A stretch of DNA of 64,000 nucleotides from Doris montereyensis (lineage: Eukaryota > Mollusca > Gastropoda > Nudibranchia > Dorididae): the NCBI GenBank assembly GCA_037039925.1, contig JAXRKP010001726.1, positions 1 to 64,000 on the forward strand, read 5' to 3'. Positions 33,404 to 48,000 of the stretch are shown here, one piece after another. The position numbers and the translations under genes are program-made. The notes below the pieces were generated by a model. It did no database searches. It was not told the origin of the DNA and saw only the letters and a program-made list of their open reading frames with translations. Every line of letters begins with the position of its first letter. Position 1 is the stretch's first letter.

Positions 33404-36400
33404 ATGATCGATTGTGATGGCCATGAAAGATTCATGAAGCTTGCTGGAGCTGCTAAGGCAGCATCATATAATAACACTTTTGCAGGTATGTGAAACAGAT
33501 TGTTATCATTTGTAATTAATGTGATATTTCACCCTTTTTAAAATATGGGAGTACATTTAAGAATCCCTATTTCGGAATAGTAAAAGGAAAGTATGAAAGT
33601 TCCAAAATTGTGTTCCTTGGGAAATACAGTCAACATGCATTTTGATTTGGTTTAGAACAATGCATAAAACACCAGTACCTGCTGGCCGGCAAGTGGACAA
33701 CAAGCGGACCTGCTACGGTGAGTTAGATGATCCCACCCTCCACTAGTCTCCTGCTGCCTTGAGGCGGGTCTTGTTGATCAAAGGCTAAGGGAGTTAACCC
33801 TGACAGAAAATAACAAGACCTGGTAGGGGGCCTCAGGTTGCAGCCCCACCATCTTAGGGTACAGTGTGCCTATCCCCTGCTTATCTAAAACAACCTGATT
33901 CAGAGAAAAAAGAAATATAAACGAATTGATCTTTGGAAGACGAACTTGGAAACAAACACGGACTGTGATTTTGGAACATGGAACGTTAGGGCAATAAATG
34001 GAAAAGAGTTAGAATTAGTTGAAGAAATGGAAAAATTCAAAGTAGATATTTTGGCCATTACAGAAACAAAGAAAAAAGGACAAGGAATAGAAAATGTAGG
34101 ATAGAATCATATTTTAATCTTCTCAGGAGTAGATGTCAAAGATAGAGCTAGAGCAGGAGTAAGGCCTCCTAGTGCATAAAAGGCATGAAAATGCTACTAG
34201 AAAGTTGGAAATTTATAAGCCCACGGCTATTAGAGGTAAATATTAAACCAAAAGGACGAGAAATTAAATTATTAATAGCTTATGGACCAAACGAAGACGC
34301 AACTAAAGAAGAAAAAGATATCTTCGAAAATGATTTACAAATAGCTGCAGAGAATCTTAAATCCAAACAGGAACTAATGCTTTTAGGAGATTTAAACGCT
34401 AGAGTATGCAACAATGTAGAAACGTCAGGAGGAGTAATAGGTAAAGAAGGAGAGACAACAACTTCTCCAAATGGAGAGAGACTAATAGATTTTTGCCTAA
34501 AGAATAACATGAAAATAGCCAACATCTTTTTCCTCATAAAGAAATCCACAAATATACAAGAGTAAATGAAGACAGGTGTGAAAAGTCAATGATAGACTAC
34601 ATAATAGTTAGCAGCTCCTTTTTTACAGTACATTGGATACAAAAGTAAACAGAGGAGCAGAAATATTTAGTGATCATCATAGTGATTGCCAAAATGAGAT
34701 TACTGACTGAGGAAAGAAAACAAACAGAAAAGGAAAGAGAAGAAAGCTACTAAACTCAAAATAGAGGAACTAAATAAACCAGTAGTAAAACAGTTATATC
34801 AATCTAGGATAAAAAGATTTATCAGTGAAAGACAGATGGATCTGAATGATAGCACAATAGAAGAAAAAGTGGCAGATGTATAAAGAAACACTCCTCAGTT
34901 GTACTGAAGAGGTCGTGGTAGGAAACAAATTAAAGGAGATAGGAAAAGAACAGCATGGGGGAATGAGAATGTCAAGACTAAGATCAAAGAAAAGAAGGAT
35001 GCCTGGAAGAAATACTTGCAAACAAAGAGACCAGAGGATAGGATAGATTACGTGAATAAAAGAACTATCGTCAAAGAGGAAGTGAGGAAAGCAAAACAGG
35101 AACAATGGGAAGAGTTTGGACAAAGACTTCAAGAAAGCTATCAAGGAAATCAAAAGCTGTTCTGGGGGGCAATGAAGAGCATGAGAAAGACTAAAGCATG
35201 CCCAATACGACAAATTAAGAATGTCAAAGGAGAAATAATGAAAGAAGACAGCGAAATCATGGAAACATGGAGAAAGCATTTTCACCAATTACATAATCCC
35301 TCCAGAACGTATGAAACAAGGAGTAAAGATCAATTAGTAAGAGTATCAAGTAATCCAGAGGAGACAGCTGAAGATGTAGATATATCAATGGAAGAAATCC
35401 AAACAGCTATAAGAAAAGTGAAATTAGGAAAAGCCCCAGGAGCAGATCAAGTTTATCCAGAAATGATTAAAAACCAAGGGAGAGAGGCAGACAAACTACT
35501 ACATGCAATATGCCAACAAGCATGGAAGTCCAAACAGGTGCCAGATGACTGGAAAAAGGGAACAGTAGTACCAATACATAAGAAAGGATCAACTATGGAA
35601 TGCTCAAACTATAGAGGGATATCACTACTTAGCGTTCCAGGAAAAGTATATGCCAGGATACTGGAAATGAGACTAAGGAAAAGAGTAGAGGATCAGATTG
35701 AAGAGCATCAGAGTGGATTTAGACCAGGAAGAAGTGTACAAGACCACATATTTACAATTAGACAAATAATAGAAAAATTCCTTGAGAGAAACATTGACTT
35801 GCACCTGTGTTTTATTGACTTAGAAAAGGCATTTGACACTGTGATGAGGGACGAACTATGGCATTCCTTAAAAGAACACAATGTAGAGCAAAATTTAATA
35901 GAAGCCATTAAAAGTTTTTACAATAAACCAACATGTGCAGTGAGAGTAGCTGGAAACATATCTGCAGAATTTGATGTAGATATAGGAGTAAGACAGGGTT
36001 GTATCCTAAGTCCTCTTTTGTTTATCACATTTATGGATTCAGTCGCAAAGGCATCCTCAAAAATAAGGAAAATGAATGTAGGTATGTGGAAGCTCAAACC
36101 AGTAAATGTATCAATGCTTTCATTTGCCGATGATTTAGTTCTGTTTGGAAAATCAGAAAGTGACCTTCAGTCGAATATCAACATTATGAACAATGAACTA
36201 AATAAAGAGGAATGAGAGTAAATGCAAAGAAAACAAAAACAATGCTAGTAACTAGGGAAGCTAAAACACAAAATCTTAAATTGGGCAGGGAGAATTTAGA
36301 ACAAGTTCAAAGCTACAATTACCTAGGAGTAATGATTAACTCAGAGGGAAAACTAAGAGAAGAAATCAGCCAGAGAATCAAAAAGGCAAGTGCAATATAT

Positions 36401-39018
36401 AACCATCTAGGAAAGGCATTTGTAGGTAAGCAAGAATTGTCAACAAAAACCAAAATGGCAGTATACAATACAGTTTATTATCCTACTCTCCTCTATGGCA
36501 GCGAAACTTGGACCTTAGACAGTAGAGAATACAGTAGAGTACAGGCAGCTGAAATGAAATATCTAAGAAGAGTAGTAGGGAAAACTAAAGAGACAAAATC
36601 AGAAACACAACAATAAGAGATCAAACCAAAACAGATGGCATAAAAACTAAGATAGAAATGAATCAATTGAGATGGTTTGGGCATGTAAACAGAATGAATG
36701 ACAATAGAATAGCTAAATCAGTATACAGAGCTAAAGCCCAAGGTAAAAGACCAAAAGGCAGACCTCGGAAAAAGTGGGAAGAAGATATAAAAGAGCATTG
36801 AAACATAAAAATTTAACATTTTTGAAGGAAACAGAAAATAAAGAAATTTAACTTTTTGGAAGGAAACAGAAAATTCCAGGACAGGGCATCCTGGAGAAAG
36901 ATCATCTCGGGCATTTGAACCCATACACCGAAAGGTAGAATGGGAACTGATAAAGAAAGAAAGAAAGATAAAGTATCAGCTGGGGAACAAAACCTGTGAC
37001 AAATAATGTTCTGTCGATGTATTATCATCTATTCAGCTTCATAATCATATGATAGAAACCAAGTTGAGTTCTGACTGTATTGGCTGTAAAGGTCAAACAG
37101 GAACGATAGGTATGGAAAGTGATTTCTCTTTCTATCATCATCATCACCATGGCCTATTCACGCTATACCAAAGTATATGCCACGAACAACAGACTTTCAC
37201 TTGTTCCTGTCTTTGCAGTTCTTGTTAAGTCCTTCCACAAAAGACCTCCTCTCTTCAAATCATCATCCACTAGCCTTGTATACCTACAATTATTCATCAA
37301 GGAACTTTGTGGATGATTGAAATTAGCTGAGGTATGATTTGCTGTTTATTTATTTTGCTCCCAATCCCATTGTCATTCTCACCCTTTACCATCTCACTTT
37401 CACCTTAATGATGTGATGTCAAGTGATTTTAAATGCAAAGATATGAGATTAAGAATCCCAATGACGCATTAAAGTTATTACTAAAAAAAATTTTTTTAGG
37501 AAATATGTATGCATGCAAATATTTATATTTTCTTCCTTGTAGGAATTTACAGACTCTTTAATAGTCTCTGGTAGTTTATCGAAGTACATGTAGCTTTATT
37601 TGAGGACATATTTGAGAGTGATACTCATACATCACATCACAAATTGTGTGATTTAAGGCAGATGACACATGATCATTTGTATGCATGTTTGCTGTGAACA
37701 AAAATAATGAATTGTTCTGCAACATATTTCAGCTTATCTCTATCAATTTCTCTTCAGTTCAGTCTGCGAATCACAACGTTTATACTTAATGGGTTCATAT
37801 TGCGTACAGTGTCACAAGAAACCCTTGGTGTTGTCAATGTCAGGTAAGTGCCCCTGCAAGCTATACTAATTATACCATTATTACCATGCTACTTATTTCC
37901 GGCCTTTCATGTCACTCCCTAAAAACAAAGTTGTTTTGCTAGCTGTAATTCCACAATGTATTGTCTGAAAGTTTATCATTCTAGAGTTTACCATATTTTA
38001 TAATGATATTAAAAGAGGGAGACGTTCAAAATATCAATTGTATTGAACAACAGCTATTTGCATAAATAGGAAGACATAAATGAAAGGCAATTGTAATATT
38101 TGCTCATAATGCAATTCAGCATTGCTGACGATAATATAGTAATTTTTTGGTCCATGTTCCATAGCGTATTTCCTAGGTCTCACATCCTCTGGCAAATCAT
38201 TTCACAAAAGTATATCTAAGCGGTAGAACACCTTGTAAAGTTAATCAATCTATTATGCTGATATTTTCCCTTGTTTTATTTCCTTAATGAAATATTCACT
38301 TGCTCCTAACTTAAGACAGGGATTAGAGTGTAATATATATAAACAGCCCGTTTCACATATTTACATGTATATTAACTTAACTTATAAAGGCATTCTGCCT
38401 AAATTGAGAGATCTTAAGTCTCAATTGTATGATAGAAGTATATAAAACATAACAAGATAAATTATTTATTTTATTTTTAATTCTTGGAAATGGGGCAAGG
38501 CCCCTTTTCTGTGGGTTCAGTTGAAACATTCTCAATATCTGCTTTGTACTAAGCGACCTCATGAGTGTCTTCACACTATTAATTCACCAACGACATCTCC
38601 TATTACAGCAACACTCCAAACTTGTGTTCTCTGGAAAGAATTTGATGTCCACAGGAGAAGTTTCATGAATTTAAGTTTGTTTCAAAATTCTTCTTTCTCA
38701 CACTGTCTTTTTTTTTCTTTCTTTTTATCAGGCTTACCTCCTTTACTCCACATCATTGTTTTTAGCCAAAGAAGCGTTTGAAAGGGCTTGCCTCAGCAAG
38801 GAGAAAGATGGAATTGGAAACAAGTCATCAACCTCCTGTGGTGCACGTAGGAGAAACTTGCTTTTTACGAACATTGTTGAAGTATTTCCTGTGACAAAAT
38901 TAATTGACACTATCTTATCTATTCCATATTACATGCTGATTTTTCTGTTTGCGAACTATATGTACCCTATAAATGTTTTCTAATCTCTTGTATTCCCCCC
39001 CCCCCCCACTCTCTCTCG

Positions 39019-39098
<80 letters not shown>

Positions 39099-42000
39099 AT
39101 CTCTCTCTCTCTCTCTCACCCTCTCCTTTTTTAAAAATCTTTCTTTCAGTATATTAAGTAAAGAAGAAAAAAAGAATAATTCCTTGTAAGGAGCCCCTGT
39201 TATTGCTGTGAAAAGCATTGTTGAGTTTACTGTTATCATTGTCACTTTTCTTTAGCATGTTGTGTAGTTTTTACCACAAACTGAACAAATGATTAAACAA
39301 AATTTGAAGCATATGTTGTGAATTAGGAGAGCAATAGTAAGTGTGGCAATAAAAATGATTATTTTCATACCTTCTTAATTGTTGATTGATGTGAATGTTT
39401 TTCTTTTTCATGTTTTGTTTTTTCTTTCAAATTATTGTTTGTTACACAGGTTCCCATTGGCAGTACTGTGTAGCGTTTTGTTGAGTCTTATATGGGTATA
39501 TCTTCTAGAGCAACCCCTCACTGCTGGCTATCCCCTGGGAGTGTTTTGTTTTGCCTTTTCTTGTTCAATTGAAGTTTTGGCTGAGCCATTGTTTGTCATC
39601 GGACAGTCTTTTATGTTTGTTAAACTAAAGGTAAATAGTTCATTTATATAATTATATGTTAATGTATTCATGAATAAAGATTTTTGTGTTTTCTATGATT
39701 AGTAAATGTTGCTGCTGCGCTCTTGTATTTTTTAACACTACTTTGACTTTGATGATGAAATGTTTTGTTGTTCAACTTATTTTTAATCCAAAGAAGGGTT
39801 TGATTAATGAAATGTGCATACACCAGAGACACATCTAAAGCAATTTATTTTAAGATTGAATTCTCTCTCTTCCCCTTCCCAAATAAATAATAGATCTTAG
39901 AATCTGTTAAGCTGTTTGAAAAAAATGACATCAAAGCAAATCAAATGAAAAAAACAGCAACATTATTCTTTGAATATTATATATATGTTTACCTGTATTG
40001 GTTGGTGCTGGTTAGATTTTTATGTAGCATTTCATGTAGTTACTTTACTCAGCGAAAATGTTTGTTGTGAAGTATGTTTTAATGAATGAGTTTTAAGATT
40101 TTGTCTGAATCTTTGAAATTACCTCTAACAGAAATGTTATTTGTTTGTTAAAATGGCTTTGAGAAAACTATTAACTGCTGTCACAAAATTTGGTGGAAAA
40201 GTGGCACATCAATCACGAAAGAGCTCACTGAATTTTGATGCAGATTTTAAAAGATTGGAAGATGCAGGATTTAAGAAATAAATTAATGATCTGTTCTAGT
40301 TCTACCTTGTAAACTTTGACATGGACTCGGAAATTCTAATTGTTCCATTGGCTTGCATGACTGCAGAGTGCTTTGACATATGTGAAACAGTGTTGAATTT
40401 ATTTTATGCAAAAATTAATCAATAGAAATTTTTATCTTAATATGCCTGAACATGTGGAAGCAATTTAAGCTGAACATATGTATTTAGTTTATAAATGTCT
40501 GGATCAACGGTTGGTAGCTTAGTAGAGATTGTGATGGCACGCAATTAACCTGAATTCAATCCCCAGTCTGGGTATGTTTTTTCTTGCCCCATAGTCAACC
40601 CAGTGGTGAAATGGGTAGTTAGTCTGTTCAGACTTGATGAAAGTATAGTTGACATAGAAAGCAATGGCAAATTACCGCATATGTCATAGACCTAGAAAAA
40701 TGAGGACTCTCTTCTTGATTACTCCATGCTTAACACTAACACTGAGCATGGGGCCTTTTCTTTAGTTTACCTGTTTTAGATAGAAAACATAGATCCAGAT
40801 CTGTTATTTTAGATCATAGTCGATATAATTATTGGGAGTTTTCAGGCTTTGTTGGAAGCATGTACTCTACAAGTGTTGTTTTAGCATTTCTTTTATTTAA
40901 TATGTGTAAGTTGCTCTTTTTGCTTTTTGATTTAAGGTTTTTGCTTTTAGTATGTACATAAGTAACTGTCAAAATACAGTCATCCTATATCTTTGAAAAG
41001 TTTGTAGCATCCTTGGTTGCCATAGAAACGGCTGCCATCTTGGATTTTGACTCAATTTTCAAAATCTACCTCCTCCCTTAGTTATGAATAAAACCACTCA
41101 AAACCTGTGCAGATCGTCTTTTCCATTCAATATCTAGAGGATGTCAAGTTTCTTTGATATTTTGAATAGTTTTTTTTTTAATGAATTTTTGAAAATACTA
41201 TATATTATGAATGTACAAAAACGGCATTTTTTTATTACCCAAAAAAATTCTCAAAAAGTTGACAATATGTTTTTTAAAAACGACGTCATTCTATCAACAT
41301 TGACAAGAGGAACTTGTGTGCCAAATATAATACAAATCGTTCAGTAAATGGCGGAGGAGATGGAATTTTAGTGTGGAAAAACGACATTTTGAGAAAAATG
41401 CAAGTAAAAAAATCAAAAGAAAATAACACAAAACAAATGCTTGAGGCGGGTTTCCCTTGTTGTAAAACCCTCTTACTCTTTCGACAGTCTCTGGCATTGT
41501 TTTTTTCCTCTATATCCTATGCTTGTGCGCATGTTTACATACACACTGACGCGTTAATGCCTCTTATATCACACATCGATGGGCAGACCCGTTGATCGGT
41601 GACGGCAGAAACTAGGTCAAAGTCAGTGTTGCCACATTTGGCGATTAACCGCCAATATATGGATTTTTACTGCCATTTTTTTAGTCAGTGTTCAAAATTT
41701 TGATTGTTTTTACCTGCCATCGCCTACAAAATATTTTGTAAAAAAATATTATACGTCATATGGACATTTTTCTGCCATGAACTTGTAGATAAATGATCAT
41801 TCTATCCGAATTATGCAAAGAACAGAAAATCAACCTTTTGGTCCAAAACTCGCCAGTCCATGTACCCCCCCTTTAACTGTGTTGCATTACATTCATTCCC
41901 TCTGATATCAGAGTGCTTTCTACATCTATTTATGTTTTTTAAATTTATTTCTGCAGGTTTTGATTCTGGGCTTATCTCAAGCTTTGAAATGCTTTATTAC

Positions 42001-45000
42001 AGTGGCTTTAATTTATTTTCACCCACAAGGTGGAATTTTAAACTTTTTGTATTGCTCAGGTGAGTGTTCATAATATTGTGTCTAAAGCCAAAGGAGTCCT
42101 TGATATAAATTAATATAATTATGTTTTGTTTTGTTATTGTAGATATCTTACATTTGGTTAGTATAAAGATAGTTTTAAATGATAAATACAGTCATCCTCT
42201 ACGGTTTGAAATAACGAATTGATATAAAATAATTTGAGATATCTTTTTTCTGTAGAAAGAGGACACAGAAACTGAAGGATTTAAAACTAATTCTTGTAAA
42301 ATAAATATGGAATCAGTCTGTCATAATATGATAGAACTGAGTACTACTGTAAATTTTCAAGCATTGCTTCATTTCTTTCTTTATCACTTTTTCTTCTATA
42401 AATGTTAATGGGTCAATGTTTCAAATTGAATTTTAAAAGTAAACTCGGTTATCCTCTTTCTTTTATAACCATTTTATGGTCTTATTTTTGATTGATTGAT
42501 TTTTAGTACTTTTTTGATTCATACATGTTTAACTGTTGAGGATGTAGACTATCAATATAATGATATCCCTCTTCTTTTTCAGATTTGTTCCAGTATCGTA
42601 TACACATTTTGCTATTATTCATTTTTTATCTACTATACACATAAAAATCAAAAAGCGGGATGATGGATTTCCACTGAGAACACTAACAGATTTTTTCCCA
42701 CAAAAACTGCTGAACAAGGTAAGGCAGAGAGTGAATGGATCTGCTTGTCATTATCAGGGAATTTACTCTTTTTTATGTGTTGTAATGATATCATATGGAT
42801 AACAAGAAGCCTTCACGTTCAAGCTTTCTTTCTTTCTCTATATATCTGTCTTTCTCAGCTTTTGTCTTTATCTCTTTCTGTGGGTGTGTGGAAGTGTTTC
42901 TGTCTCTGTCAATCCGTTAAATTGTTGGTGATTGGCAAGTGCTACTGGTAGATCCAACTTCCTCCATTTCACTCTTTCCCTTGACTTTCATCTTGCTGTT
43001 CCCGCTTAATTGGTGGATGGTTGGTGGGTTTTACTGGTTGGTCCTCCTCCTTTCTTTTCACTCATTGATTTGTGTTTCATCTTGCTGTTCCTTTAGTTAA
43101 CCCTGAAATCACTGCATGTGGTGGATGCGGTAAATTTCAGTCAATCAATCCTTTTAATTCACCCTGATATCACGGCTGATGGTAATCAAGGTAAATTTCA
43201 ATGAAACATATATATATATATATTATAAACAAACAAACAAATTTCTTGACATTGATTTACTTATCCAACACTTATGGCTAAACTTTTATTTCGCATTCTA
43301 TCAGGAACATTGTTAAATTTTGTGCATTATTGTGAGTTCACACACTCTTGTGGAAGGATCAAATCACAATTCGTTCTTCTACGTAACATGTTCCTTTTTC
43401 ATTAAAGCATCCTTTTGTATTAATGTTTCTGATTTTGTGGTTTTACAGCCGTTTATTGATATGCAATTGGCCAGTCTTACCTGGAGTTTTTTCAAGCAGT
43501 CATTTTTGAAGCAGATACTGACTGAAGGTAAATATGAGCTGAAATCCTTTTACTGTTAAGAAAACTGATGTAGAATAGAATAGAACCTTTTATTTGTCTT
43601 CGTACAGAGAAATTTGGTTTGGTCATGAGTCATAGCGACATTGAACATATTTTACAAAGGCATTTGAGATCTCAGTATGAATACTAATAAAAGTGAAAAG
43701 AAAAAGAAAAGTTTCATAACAAAGCATCCCTTTTGAAAAATGACATCTACGTACATGTACTATATAATGTAATATATCTGGGGGAAACAACTGTGCAGCA
43801 AAGTTTGATGTAATTTTTTATCACTTATACGGGATGTAGCAAATTGAATTTGAAGAGACTTTGATTGATGGTTAAAATCTGACAAGAGTTTTGATGTCAA
43901 GTTAGATTTAATTGTTTGTTGTTGTGAGTTGTTCTTTCACAGAAATGGAATTTACATGAGGCTGAATCTGGCACACTTTCTTTTTGTTGTTATTGCCAAA
44001 TATGTATTCCTATTATTGTATTGTATTCTCATGAAGGTGAAAAGCAGAAACTTATCTATTCTAAGTATGTGATGAGAAATGTTACAATATTGATATATTA
44101 TTCAGACTTGCTTATGATTTGATTATTGTTCACCTGTGTAAATCTGTATGTCTTTCTATTTCAGGTGAAAAATATGTCATGACATTTTTTGATGTACTTA
44201 GTTTTAGTGATCAAGGTGAGTGGTTTATTTTTGATAAGGTAAGCTTTTTCTGTAATATTACATGTATAAGCATTAGACTTGAATAAGATAATTTCTTTCT
44301 TAGTGGTTCAAAACAACAATGAAGAAAAAGAGAAAAATTGAATTTATCATCATACCCTCACAAGGAGAACCATACAATCTGTAAAATCATAATTATGATA
44401 GACTTTATGCAGACATTAACCGTACACACTCAAAATTCACTCTACGGCCTCCTGCTAAACTGCCATTCCTGCTTACTGTCAACTTTTCATATTTGGTCGC
44501 ATTAGATAGTATACACACAAAAACAAAATGTACTCATTGTCTGCCATCCGCCAATAATGTGGCACTAACAACTAGTTCCTTAATAAATAATGTAAAATAC
44601 AATCTGTTGTACCGCTGACGTGCATCACTCACTGCCTCCAACCCCAAGTGACTTGAGTGGATAAAATCTAGTTCGGCTTGGTCAAAGATCACAGAAGAAA
44701 TACACACAAAAACATCAGTGCCATGTGTGTCATGTTTCATCCTATTCGCAATTCACCACTCCTCTCTCACTTTACAAAATTCTGGGCTTATAGAATCTAG
44801 ACGGATGTGTAATGTATTGTTAGGCCTACCTACTACTAGTACTACAGTACAGCCTGTAGTCCCCAAATACGTGTTCAACTATAACATGGAATTCAGATTA
44901 AGCTCCAACCAAGATCCTTTTTTGTACATATGTACTCCCACGATATTCCCGAAACGTTTATTTCAGAACTAATTTTCTGGTCCCAAAGGGATGTACTGTA

Positions 45001-48000
45001 CGAGACAGTGTACAACAGTAACCTTTTTTTTTACATACCGGTACTGCGAGTCTACATTGTTTTATCAGACTTAACTTTCCCCCCAGTACGTGAATTTGAC
45101 AGTTGGTAGATAATACTGGTGGGTCCTACTTCTTTCCTTTCAGTCTTTCACTTATCCTTTCATCTTGCCTTTTCCTCTTAACTCACCCTGAGATAATCAC
45201 ATATGGTGGACAGGATAAACTGCAATAAATCAAATCCCCTTTTCTTGTAGATCTACTAGAATTTTATATAAGCATTGGTTATCTTTCCTTTGGTAATCTT
45301 GCCTGAGGACGTTTTGTTATAACACCATTCCCTTTGTAAGGCCAAGTTACTATTGGCATAACAGTTGATGGTATAACAAGGTTTGAGTGTAATTAGAAAG
45401 TAGTTTGATGTGAGAAAATTCAATCGTCTCAAATTCTTACTTTCCTTATCAAAGGGATCTGGTGGGCCTACTGGTACAAAACATTATCTAGATTTATTTA
45501 CATTTCATGATTTTTGTATTTTTGCAGGAATTTATGATGTCATCAACAACCTTGGTTCACTTCATGCACGTTTCATTTTCTTGCCCATTGAAGAAAATTG
45601 TTACTTATTTTTCTCATTAACAATGACACGAGGACAATCTGCTGAAAAACAAAATCAAGTATGGTTTGTAGATAAAAGTTATATAATAATAACTGGTTTG
45701 ATCCTTTCCTTCCCCACCCCCCCCCCCCCCCCCCCCAACTTTTTAAATACAACTTTACAGGGTTGATCTAATGTGGTCCAAGTGCCTTGTTTATGTTATC
45801 CACTTAATTGTCTTAGGTATACCTTATTTCTTCTTCTTTTTTTGTTTTTTTGGTTTATTCATTTTTGTACTTTCATTTTAACACAAAGCTGCCTTAATTT
45901 CACTTGCTAAAATTCCTTGAGTTCATCTCATCTATGAAATAATACCTTGTAAGCTCTTTCTATCCCGTTTATAAACTTTCTTAATATTTCCATCACCATA
46001 GACTCTAACTCTTTCCTTCCTTTTCAATAAAAAGTGGTTTTTATCATCAACAGGTTTGGTAGCTCTTTAACTTTAACAGGCTAATTTTACAGGCTTGAAA
46101 ATCTCTCAACTCTTAGTGGAAGTAGAAGACTTTCTTTTTCATTTCCACTAGAAATTATTTTGTTGTTTGATCTTAACACGAATAGTGATACATAAATAAC
46201 ATAGGAAATTACTGACATGAAATAGGACTTCATCATAATGTTTTGTGTTTGCTGCTTCATCAGAAGTAAAATTTAGACACTGTTTATCCATTTTATAAAT
46301 TGAAAAAAATAAAAATCTTTTGTAAGGATTCCTAACACTGATAGATCTTAAATCTTTGAAAAGCAAAGAGCATGAACACTATACCACGGCCACTATGTGT
46401 ATCTTTTCATTGATCAAGTTATATTTTATATCCAATAACTCTTTAATACTATTATGGAATTAAGTTATGAGTGACTTCCCTTTCGTTTCGATGTCCTTTT
46501 CTTGCTTGTTTGCTGATAATGGGACGTTTAGCGCAAAAATATCTGCCCTTGTTTCAAACACAGATCGCTGGTAACTCTTTTGTGTGGAGCCTGAAGCCCT
46601 TCTTTCATTATAGTAAAATACGAGGCTCATTATAGTAAAATACGAGGGCAGGGAGTACCCCACATCATAATTCATAGATAATAATGTTATTACAAAAGAA
46701 GCATAACTACTGCTAGTGCTATCATTTCTACTCTTGTTAATAATCATTCTACTTTTGTAAATAATAATGCTAACATTTGTGGTGATGATAATTATTAATA
46801 ATAAGAGAAGGAGAATGAACAGGATGACCACCGGTAATGATTATAACAAAAACTCTAGAATTAGAAATGATAGAGTAGTAGTACATAACATTCTAATTAC
46901 GTGGTCTAATCGGGAATGCCTGAAACGAGCTAAACGTTCCTGTAGTTTTACATTTTGATCCTTATTCATAAAATATAATTTAGTATATTTGTAAAGTCTG
47001 TTTTCAATTCTCAAATTCTCTAATAAATTATTATATTAACCTTACTACAAGTCCAAATTGATTTTTTTTTCATGTCCTATTTTTTTCAATTTGTTCGTTG
47101 GACAGAAGAACATCTACATCCAAAACTAGAACCTTCTGTAAATAGATATAGACGCAGGGAGATATAACATATTTATTTACAAGAGTGATATATAAAAATA
47201 TCAATTATTAATTAGATTCATAGGCAACACAAGATATAGTCGGATTTGAGCGCTCTAGATTTCTAAAGTTCGAAAGCGTGAAAATACAAGTACATGTACG
47301 AATAAATAGATCTAGCGCTCTGCTCTCCCGGCTGGCACTGGCAAGGGCAAGTTGTGAAATGACACGCATAGGATGCCGAAGATGCCATAGCAACTATTTT
47401 CCCACAATTTTATGATGTATATTTAAATAAATCTAATCATATTTGATTCACATGTCTAGCTAGATAACATTTAAGTGTTGAAGTAAAGCGCGTATGTCTT
47501 CTGCTGTCACTATACATTGAATAACACTAGTAAAAACAGCCACGCAAAAGAGCTACCACCGATCTGGGAGATCGCATAATGCTTCATGGGACAGATTGGC
47601 AGTAGGAGCTAAATGCCTCATTGACATTCAAATGTCATACAATTCAGAGATTTTTATTCTATATAATTAAGTGGGCATGGCTGTTTACAGGGAAGCCCAG
47701 GCAAAAACAATTTTAAATCTATCAAAACCCTTGAGATCACCTTTGTCAATGTTCTGGATGTGGGTAAAATCAAATCAAATTAAAATTCAGAAACATTTAT
47801 ATTTAATTTAACTTCTACTAAGCAAACAGTTGATACAAAACAACAATTAAATATAAGCAACAAATGACACATTTTGAGGAACAGAGGACAAATGGCAGCG
47901 GCTGCAAACACAAAAGGCTGCGGTCGGAAAACAAAGGCCATGTGGAGCATGCATTCAGTAACTGAGGTCAGAAGCTTAACTGTGCTGACCTGCAATACTG

